DNA from: Siphonodentalium dalli | Lineage: Eukaryota; Mollusca; Scaphopoda; Gadilida; Siphonodentaliidae | Length of the DNA stretch: 64,000 nucleotides | Direction of reading: 5' to 3' | NCBI GenBank assembly: GCA_032622095.1 | Contig: CP136063.1 | Span: 218,693,982-218,757,981, forward strand | Shown here: positions 56,925-64,000 of the stretch, piece by piece | How positions within the stretch are numbered: position 1 is the stretch's first letter | Layout of the letters: each line of letters starts with the position of its first letter | Notes under the pieces: generated by a model | What the model saw: only the letters and a program-made list of their open reading frames with translations | What the model was told of the DNA's origin: nothing | The model's database searches: none | Program-made: the position numbers and the translations under genes

Positions 56925-57815
56925 ATGATATTGGTGGGTCCTGCTAATTTTATACAGCGACTGTGGGTCCTGCTAATTTTATACAGCGACTGTGGGTCCT
57001 GCTAATTTTATATGACGATAGTGGGTCCTGCAAATTTGCTATGCTGCTGGTGGGTCCTGCTAATTTGATATGACGATGGTGGGTCCTGCTAATTTGCTAT
57101 GAAGTCGGTGGGTCCTGCTACTTTGCTATGATTCTGATCGGCCCTGCTAATTTGCTATGATGCTGGTGGCTCCTGTTAATTTGAATGGCGACGATGCTGA
57201 TCTGTCCTGATAATGTGCTATGATACTGGTGGGTCCTGCGAATGCTACGATGCTGGTCTGTCCTGATAATGTGCTATGATGCCGGTGGGTCCTGCGAATG
57301 CTACGATGCTGGTCTGTCCTGCTAATGTGCTATGCTGTTGGTGGGTCCTGCAAATGCTACGATGCTGGTATGTCCTGCTAATGTGCTATGATGCTGGTGG
57401 GTCCTGCGAATGCTACGATGCTGGTCTGTCCTGCTAATATGCTATTATGCTGGTGGGTCCTGCGAATGCTACGATGCTGGTCTGTCCTGCTAATGTTCTA
57501 TGATGCTGGTCTGTCCTGCTAATTTGCTATGATGCTGGTGGCTCCTGTTAATTTGAATGGCGACGGTGGGTCCTACTAATTGTATATGATGCTGGTCTGT
57601 CCTGCTAATGTGCTATGATGCTGGTCTGTCCTGCTAGTTTGCTATGATGCTGGCGGGTTCTGCTAATTTGATATGACAGTGGTGGGTCCTGCTAATTTGC
57701 TATGAAGTCGGTGGGTCCTACTTCTTTGCTATGATTCTGATCGGCCCTGCTAATTTGCTATGATGCTGGTGGCTCCTGTTAATTTGAATGGCGACGGTGG
57801 GTCCTGCTAACTTAC
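56925..57815 (+). repeat. ~29-bp minisatellite (GGTGGGTCCTGCTAATTTGC)
   Basis: About 30 diverged units with GCTATGATGCTGGTGGGTCC and TGCTAATTTGC, some with GGTCTGTCCTGC, including partial higher-order order (an alternating GGTGGGTCC / GGTCTGTCC pattern at 57180-57500). The core is the inverse of the AGCAGGACC...CATCATAGCA end of family G. Confidence 0.85.
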
Positions 57816-58640
57816 TAACCACTCCATAGTTATCCATACACCCCACCCATGATCATACAGCCAACAAATGTATACATCCATGAAAATAAAGCCACACAAG
57901 ATACACCTGTACATCCAACACATGATCATAAAGCCACTCCATATATACATAAACAAACATATGATCATGTAGCTACTCTTGTTATACCCATACACCACTG
58001 TAATGACCATACACTCGCTGTACACCACCCAATCACATCATGACCATTCAGCCGCTCCCTGTATACATATGCATCTCGCCATGGGACAACCAAAATAGAA
58101 CCCTTAGTTGACATTTGATTACGTAATAAGGTTAATAGCCAAGTGAGTTACAACCTACTACCTTTTCGGAACAGCAGATAATAATGTTCGGAATATACTG
58201 TGATATATGTGGAAAATCAACATTTTTACCAAATTTGGTTGGCATTTTGCAAGCCATCTTGAGTTAATAGAATTTTGTCCAGAAATACATCAGCGTGACA
58301 AACAGACAGATCAAAACAATAAAACCCTTTCATACCACAAAGATAGTTCCATTTTACTTGAAAAGATTGTTCAAACCTGAAAAGTTAATTTTGCCGATTT
58401 TCATGTAAATGTTGTGATAGAATATTTCTGGTAATGTCATTAGTTACAATAGTAACATTTAACCAAGGTACACCATAAATGTTAGTATTCAATGTATATA
58501 TTGGAAAAAGTAGCCAATCGTGTTCATCAATCGCAACTCGTAATCAAAATGCATGCATGGTACTATGGGACAATATTTACCATTTTCCATATTTTGGCTG
58601 TCATTTGAGTCGAAGTGACATAATTTTTGTTCCAATAGCG
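57816..58640. other. No gene recognised
   Basis: Loose CCATACACC/GATCAT repeats at 57830-58050. Not a convincing array and no coding signal. Confidence 0.35.
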
Positions 58641-58833
58641 CTGTCACTAACTCGTGGTCACTGGATCCACCGGGTCCAGTTCCGTGGTTTCAGAAATTCA
58701 GGCAGCCCCAGTTCCGTGGTTTTAGTGTACAGGTCAAAGTTCTGGAGTAGCAATTCCAATATTAACCTGTTGCACTAAAACCACGGAACCGGACCTGCAT
58801 GGTGGATCGAATATGGCCGAGAGTTAGTAACAG
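58641..58833. mobile_element. 193-bp MITE
   Basis: Left end CTGTCACTAACTC, right end read inward CTGTTACTAACTC; inner pairs GGATCCACC / GGTGGATC and TCCGTGGTTT / AAACCACGGA. Confidence 0.65.
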
Positions 58834-59274
58834 GGCATATTGAGTTTGAATATTCGTAAGTAATGGTATGCTTCACTGGCATTGCAGAGTTCTGCTCAAT
58901 GTTTGTTGAAATTTGATACTGTGTTCTGTAAAATCGAACTTTTTGGGTCTAGGGCCACATGAATGGCATATGTCATTTCTTCAATTATCAGTTGTTATGA
59001 ACAATATAAAATAAGGTCAGAATTCTCAACCAGCTCCATACATCAGAATCTAAAATAGAGGACATTAGTGAAAAAGCGTCAAATATTCCACTCCCGGCTG
59101 CCATCTTGGAAGTAAATTCCAATTTTGCTCTAATAACATCACCAAAGCAAAGAAGAGTAATGACTATAGATAGGCAGTGATCCAATAAACATAATTCGTC
59201 AGCTCCAACTTGCAAATAAGAGAAAGATAAAGCATCCCGTGACATCGCGCCTACACACTAAATTCAAAGTTGCT

Positions 59275-59600
59275 AAATTACCCCGAAAAGTAGTAACCTT
59301 TACTACTTTATGTAGTTCGTATTCATTCCACTACCGTGTGAGGTTATTTTTACTACCTGGTGGGTAGTTAAAAATTAAAATGCCTTGGGTAGTTAAATTA
59401 ACTGCCATGGGTAGATAAATTAGCGACCTTTAGGTAATATAAAATTTACTACCTTTGGTGGGTATTTAACCACTGTTGGTAGAAGGATGAATACGAACTA
59501 CCCAGTAGTTAATTTTACTACCTGCGGGTGGTTGGAATTTTTACTACCTATGGGTAGTTAATCTGATAACTACTATTGGTGGGAAAGCATTCTACCTCGA
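59275..59600. repeat. TACTACC/GGTAGTA dyad cluster
   Basis: At least a dozen short motifs TACTACC, GGGTAGTTA and their inverses in about 320 bp. Same style as the TGTGTA and ACCCAA clusters but a different motif, so perhaps the end of another non-autonomous transposon. Confidence 0.55.
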
Positions 59601-60530
59601 GTGGTTATTCTAGCTATTTCAATTGCTATTCAATGGTGTCCGATGTAACCACTCAAAGTGGCTATTTTATCAACTTTTAGTTGATAATCTTGCTATACAG
59701 ATAGTAATGACCTGTGGATCAAATAACAATGGATAATATAATTTAAATATTTATTAAAAACCCATAATAATACATACATAGTCCAGAGCATATAGGTTTT
59801 AGCTTGAACTAATTTCAACACAATGTTTCTAACCAGGAATAATAAGAGAAATTAAGATATTTGATGTATCAGACAATTAATGTAATCACTAGATTTTGCC
59901 ATAAAATTAATTTGTTTTGCATCTATGTACGTTTTATTGCATGGAATTAGTCTGCATTCCAGAGCTGGTGTTATGAAATGACATATTTGAGCTAATGTAA
60001 CGCAATACATTGATAACTATATCACACTGTGGCAGTATTTACACAACATTGGCAATGAAAATAGGCCCCTTATAATCAGCTTTTAGGGGAGGGATGTACA
60101 AATAAACCTAAACGAAAGAGATGTACTTAGCTGCATCGACGAGATAATTTACGTATCGTGTGATGACGTCGCACGATTCATTGCATTATGTTCAAGTTAT
60201 TTTAAACAATATTGTACTGACATCTGGAAAATATTGACGACGTCACATTGGTTTCATAATTACAGTGTATTGTGCGAGATTCCATATGAGCACAATGGCA
60301 AAAGGTGAAGGAAAATGACAAGATTTCATATTTTGCCCCAGAAATTCTATATGCAACAACCGGTTCATAAAATTTGAATGAACATACTACACAAACAACA
60401 TAGTCAGAATTATTCCGTATTTAGTGCGACACCATGTGTTTTCTCAGCCTCTACAATTTCCACAACTGCACAGTATCCACGAATCTAACATGTTAATACA
60501 GTATCTACGAATTTAATATGCTAATTTAGT
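59601..60530. other. No gene recognised
   Basis: AT-rich upstream flank of the third SLC22-like exon. Confidence 0.35.
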
Positions 60531-60605
60531 CCACACACGTCTCTGATTTCTCACGTCACAATTGTTGACCACATTTGACTTTGACATGCATTTCTTATTA
60601 GACCC
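60531..60605 (+). promoter_or_regulatory. Conserved upstream block, SLC22-like copy 3
   Basis: Matches 50036-50105 in order (CACACGTCTCTGATTTCTCA, CGTCACAATTGTTGACCACA), ending about 55 bp before the ATG. See that entry. Confidence 0.45.
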
Positions 60606-60659
60606 AGACGACATTAAAGGGAAGCGGTGAACAATGGAAGTTTTAGCCTTCGAATCACG

Positions 60660-60837
60660 ATGATGGTGTCATGTGAAACTCGAGAAAATATAAAACAATC
60701 TCTAAGTTTTTTAGATATCGACGCCATATGGCGGTCTGTTGGAAAACTCGGGAGATTTCAGCTAATACAAATTATAATCTTACTTCTTACATGGTGGGCG
60801 GAATGCTCTCAGCATCCAATAATGTATGTTTTCTGGG
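60660..60837 (+). CDS. SLC22-like transporter, first exon (copy 3)
   Basis: ATG at 60660 gives MMVSCETRENIKQS, then LSFLDIDAIWRSVGKLGRFQ, LIQIIILLLTWWAECSQHPI (TM1) and MYVFW-G, ending one base into the Gly codon at GGTGAGT (GT 60838-60839). It shares LDIDAIWRSVG and RFQ-x-x-QI-I with copy 1, and is closer to it than to copy 2. The upstream block is also shared with copy 1. The donor has been amplified into a minisatellite directly downstream. The rest of the transporter must lie beyond 64000 or be missing. Confidence 0.65.
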
Positions 60838-61145
60838 GTGAGTATATATAACATAGCATACCAAGTATTCACTAATGTATGTGTTCTGGGTGAGTATATA
60901 TAACCGAACATGCCAATTATCCAATAATGTATGTGTTCGGTGAGTATAACATAACGTATGTGTTCGGCGTGAGTATAACATAATGTATGTGTTCGGCGTG
61001 AGTATATAATAATGTATCTGTTCTGGGTGAGTATAACATAGTGTATATATTATGGGTGAGTATAATATAACCAACCTGGTTATGATAATGTATCTGTTCT
61101 TGGTGAGTATGACATAATGTATCTGTTCTGGGGGAGTATAACACA
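60838..61145 (+). repeat. Minisatellite made of the copy 3 splice donor
   Basis: About eight extra units of ATAATGTATGTGTTCTGG|GTGAGTATA (28-55 bp apart) follow the real donor. Most keep GTGAGTAT. Each unit is the last ~18 exon bases plus the first ~10 intron bases. Minus-strand frames rich in His/Tyr/Thr over this region are repeat artefacts. Confidence 0.9.
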
Positions 61146-61184
61146 AACCACCCTGTTGTATGGTTCTGTTAATTGTCTATGTTG

Positions 61185-61935
61185 CGGGCGGGTCCTGCTG
61201 AATTTCTTTGATGCTGTTGTGGCAAACTAGAATAAAAATACCGTTATTTGTTCTAACGTTGTCAGTTTCGCGGTGTTCTGATAATCTGAACACACACAGG
61301 AGAAGCCATTATGTATATTAAACATTCAAAAACATGCATATTGTGAAATATTGTAATAATCGTATATATAGTTGTTGCAAATATAATATAAGATGGCCAT
61401 TCAATTTGCTTCGCAAACACCATGCAGCGCAGCTGTCATTACATTTTCGAAAATTTATATTACTAGCTGGTGGACCCGACTTCGTCCGGGCTGTTTCCCC
61501 CCTGCTTTCATCCGGATCTAGCATAGAAATCCGTCGAAAGGCGTGATTTGACCTTGAATTGACCATTTTGAACGTCAAGGTCAGGTCGGGGTCACGACTT
61601 GACCCGTCCAAAACACTCCCCGGACAAAAGTATCCATAGGTATCAAATTTCGTAGAAATCCGTCCGCCAGTTTTCCCGGCCATAGCTAACAGACAGACAA
61701 ACAGACAGACAAACGGACAGAAGTCCCAAAATATATATTAGATATGTTCTTGAATGTTTGACACAGTGGATTTTTCTAAAAATCTCTCGGAATAGTCAAA
61801 CATCGCGAAAATGACAACTTTAAAAAAAATAGCGGTACTCTTTCGTAACGGCATGATTTTGCCATACCATCATCATATAAATTCAGCATGACCCCAACAC
61901 CATAGCAAACTAGCAGGACCACTTGGCCAGGGGTG
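61185..61935. mobile_element. Family G foldback with inserted repeat
   Basis: Left half GGTCCTGCTGAATTTCTTTG and AAACATTCAAAAACATGCAT; right half TGTTCTTGAATGTTTGACAC and AAACTAGCAGGACCAC in inverse order. Between them (about 61450-61740) lies a different repeat with GGACCCGACTTCGTCCGGGC and an ACAGACAGACAAACAGAC run, a kind of tail seen on many invertebrate dispersed repeats. Confidence 0.5.
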
Positions 61936-62197
61936 ATAAAATGCCAAGTATGGTTTTGGACCACACCAATATGTATGGTCTTCGTTCTGAACGAAACAGA
62001 GCTAAAATATTTTCCAAAATATATTGATCTTAATAAACCAATCTTCCTCTCCCGAAATGTCACTTATAAGGGGTTTGGGCTCGTTATCTATTGATAATAT
62101 CCAGTTGAGGGGCGCGGTTAAAGGGGCTCCGGTGGGTATTTATGTCCAACTGATTGTTATTTAAGACCAATGGTTCGAAGACCAGTTTTGACAAAGC

Positions 62198-62835
62198 TAT
62201 GTTATGCACGCCATGTACACCTTACTTTCGCCTTTTCCCCATTGTATTATATCGATGGTTTGACAATGCTATGTTATGCACGCCATGTACACCTTACTTT
62301 CGCCTTTTCCCCATTGTATTATTTCGATGGTTTGACAATGCTATGTTATGCACGCCATGTACCCCATACTTGCACCTTTCTTTCATTGTATTATTTCGAT
62401 GGTTTGACAATGCTATGTTATGCACGCCATGTACACCTTACTTTCGCCTTTTCCCCATTGTATTATTTCGATAGTTTGATAATGCTATGTTATGCTCGCC
62501 ATGTACCCCATACTTGCACCTTTCTTCCATTGTATTATTTCGATGGTTTGACAATGCTATGTTATGCACGCCATGTACCCCATACTTGCACCTTTCTTTC
62601 ATTGTATTATTTCGATGGTTTGACAATGCTATGTTATGCACGCCATGTACACCTTACTTTCGCCTTTTCCCCATTGTATTATTTCGATAGTTTGATAATG
62701 CTATGTTATGCTCGCCATGTACCCCATACTTGCACCTTTCTTCCATTGTATTATTTCGATGGTTTGACAATGGTATGTTATGCACGCCATGTACCCCTTA
62801 CTTTCACCTTTCTCACATTGTATTATTTCGAGAAA
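62198..62835 (+). repeat. 72-bp minisatellite with 216-bp higher-order unit
   Basis: Nine units beginning GTTATGCACGCCATGTAC, at 62201, 62273, 62345 and so on, exactly 72 bp apart. Two variants exist (ACACCTTACTTTCGCC and CCCCATACTTGCACC). Units 3-5 and 6-8 are identical in order and sequence apart from one base, so a 216-bp block was duplicated. Since 72 is 24 codons, plus-strand frames stay open for 234 residues; there is no start context or domain. Confidence 0.9.
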
Positions 62836-63262
62836 AAAAAATTGGTATTTGCTGATTACCATATTCGGAATTGAAACTTTTATATTTCTAGACAATATGA
62901 ATATTGATATAATCCCTGTCTACAGGGTCCGCGCTGGACCGAAATTTACTTTTGCAAAATTATTTGCCAAATGAAAATATTGTTTGCCAAATTCTTTTAG
63001 AATTTACCAAATGTTATCACTGATAGTATCATTTTCTGCAACCTTGATTGGATATTATGTTTCGACACTCGCAGTTTGAACGACGTTTGATATCGATAGG
63101 AAAGCAGTTAGTTAATAATTATACTCAAATTTGGAGTTTGGGATGATACCCGGGAAGATTTGAAAGGACCGTCGGCCCTCTACTATTATCCACTTTTGAA
63201 TGCTGTAATTCCGCTGAAGATCGTTTGTAGGTTTTGTGAGTTTGTAAGTAGACTTATATCTA
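62836..63262. other. No gene recognised
   Basis: AT-rich, with ATTTGCCAAAT-type short repeats at 62960-63015. Confidence 0.35.
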
Positions 63263-63298
63263 CCCATGCACAGTAGGTGTTTGCCTACTGTGCATGGG
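63263..63298. repeat. Perfect 15-bp hairpin
   Basis: CCCATGCACAGTAGG and its inverse are separated by a 6-nt loop. No U-rich tract follows; nothing suggests a terminator or processed RNA. Confidence 0.7.
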
Positions 63299-64000
63299 GT
63301 GGATGCCACCGCAGCAAGAAGCAAACCCCACCCCATTCCGAAACAGGACCGGCGATGAAGATTTACCTTGTTTTCTTTGTGAGTTTTGTGCGTTGATATA
63401 TATGTCAATTTGAGTTGTGAACAGTTGTAATTTATTGTCCTATTTAGTGCTTGCATGGACTCCAGTTGGCTTAGTCTGTTGTATTCCGGGATTGTACTAT
63501 GGGCTCACCGCTAGGAAGAGGGTGCAATGCCAGCCGGTTGACTTAGGTCGGTCGGGGCCCCTCAACTATTGATGGTGCAATGACCGCCTTCCACTCCTGT
63601 GCGAGTGTCAGAACCAGTTGACCTGGTTGTGTACCGCGGTCGCGGAGTGAGGAAGCAGCTGAGAACGGACTGTGTTGGTGAGAGTGCTTTCGGAAGGTTT
63701 AGAGTGTCAAGTAGTGGTTTCGATTATACTGTCCCACCCGTCCTCCCATAAGCACGGGCGCGGCGGGTGAAAGCGTGTATTTGCAAATTTGTATAGGCAA
63801 ATAATAATTATACTCGCATCTCTATTGTGGTTTATCATAAACAATAAACCAATCACCGAACAATAACATGATAGCAGGGTTGCTTCATCAGAAGGGAACA
63901 TCACAAAGGGACTAGCTATATAAACACCACCATCACGCTAAATACGGGTAATCCCTCCACCCAAATAAATACTAATGCTATCAGACTAACCGCATCTTAA
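63299..64000. other. No gene recognised to the window end
   Basis: Somewhat GC-richer than the rest. No SLC22 exon 2, tRNA or repeat was recognised. Confidence 0.35.

Noticed and set aside
60787-61146. Minus-strand frames rich in His, Thr and Tyr
   Set aside because: They read the splice-donor minisatellite backwards; periodicity follows the repeat.
62170-62874. 234-codon repeat 'protein' (YARHV...LYYFDGL)
   Set aside because: A 72-bp tandem repeat keeps any stop-free frame open; variants between units do not preserve residues preferentially.
63263-63298. Possible microRNA precursor or transcription terminator hairpin
   Set aside because: The perfect stem is only 15 bp with a 6-nt loop, and there is no longer precursor pairing or T tract.

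Overview
This window looks like intergenic and intronic DNA of a repeat-rich animal. It is AT-rich, genes are split by GT-AG introns, and coding exons are sparse and short. Nested non-LTR retrotransposons and many non-autonomous DNA transposons fill most of the rest. Families with PMP22/claudin and SLC22 folds, CR1-type LINEs and many TTAA- or TA-targeting MITEs suit an invertebrate, perhaps a marine lophotrochozoan, but the species is an inference. I see no prokaryotic gene organisation, CRISPR array or virus.

Host genes. (1) A cluster of four-transmembrane claudin/PMP22-like gene pieces lies on the plus strand: an orphan last exon (11016-11173), an intact first exon (21039-21235), a second first exon split by a 392-bp MITE (35549-36141), and exons 2 and 3 (41519-41691 and 42645-42808). 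The intact first exon joined to exons 2 and 3 gives a continuous 177-residue frame with matching phases. (2) Three homologous, phase-matched first exons of an SLC22-like (organic ion transporter, MFS) gene lie at 50173-50446, 53564-53762 and 60660-60837, with no recognisable downstream exon in the window. They are either alternative first exons of one gene or the heads of tandem paralogues.

Mobile DNA. From 1.3 to 7.8 kb an old minus-strand CR1-type LINE is split by a younger plus-strand EN-RT LINE (993-codon open frame) and by a Harbinger-like element. Other well-bounded elements are a 780-bp TA-targeting element (11296-12075), two 460-bp twins, two identical-length piggyBac-type MITEs, a 2.9-kb element with 8-bp target duplication and ~375-bp TIRs (21275-24179), a TIR element holding a decayed zinc-finger coding segment (26959-29817), a 1.93-kb TA element (30167-32096) and a 1.73-kb element (54624-56353). 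No transposase was recognised; the DNA elements look non-autonomous.

Tandem repeats. Several minisatellites are built from host splice junctions: the exon 2 acceptor of the claudin-like gene is repeated about 12 extra times just upstream of the real one, the donor of the third SLC22-like exon about 8 extra times just downstream, the donor of the second SLC22-like exon once, and the stop-codon end of the first claudin-like exon about three times. This recurrent amplification of exon edges is the most unusual signal here. Large perfect palindromes (9.2, 43.5, 44.3, 50.9 and 55.1 kb) are a second theme.
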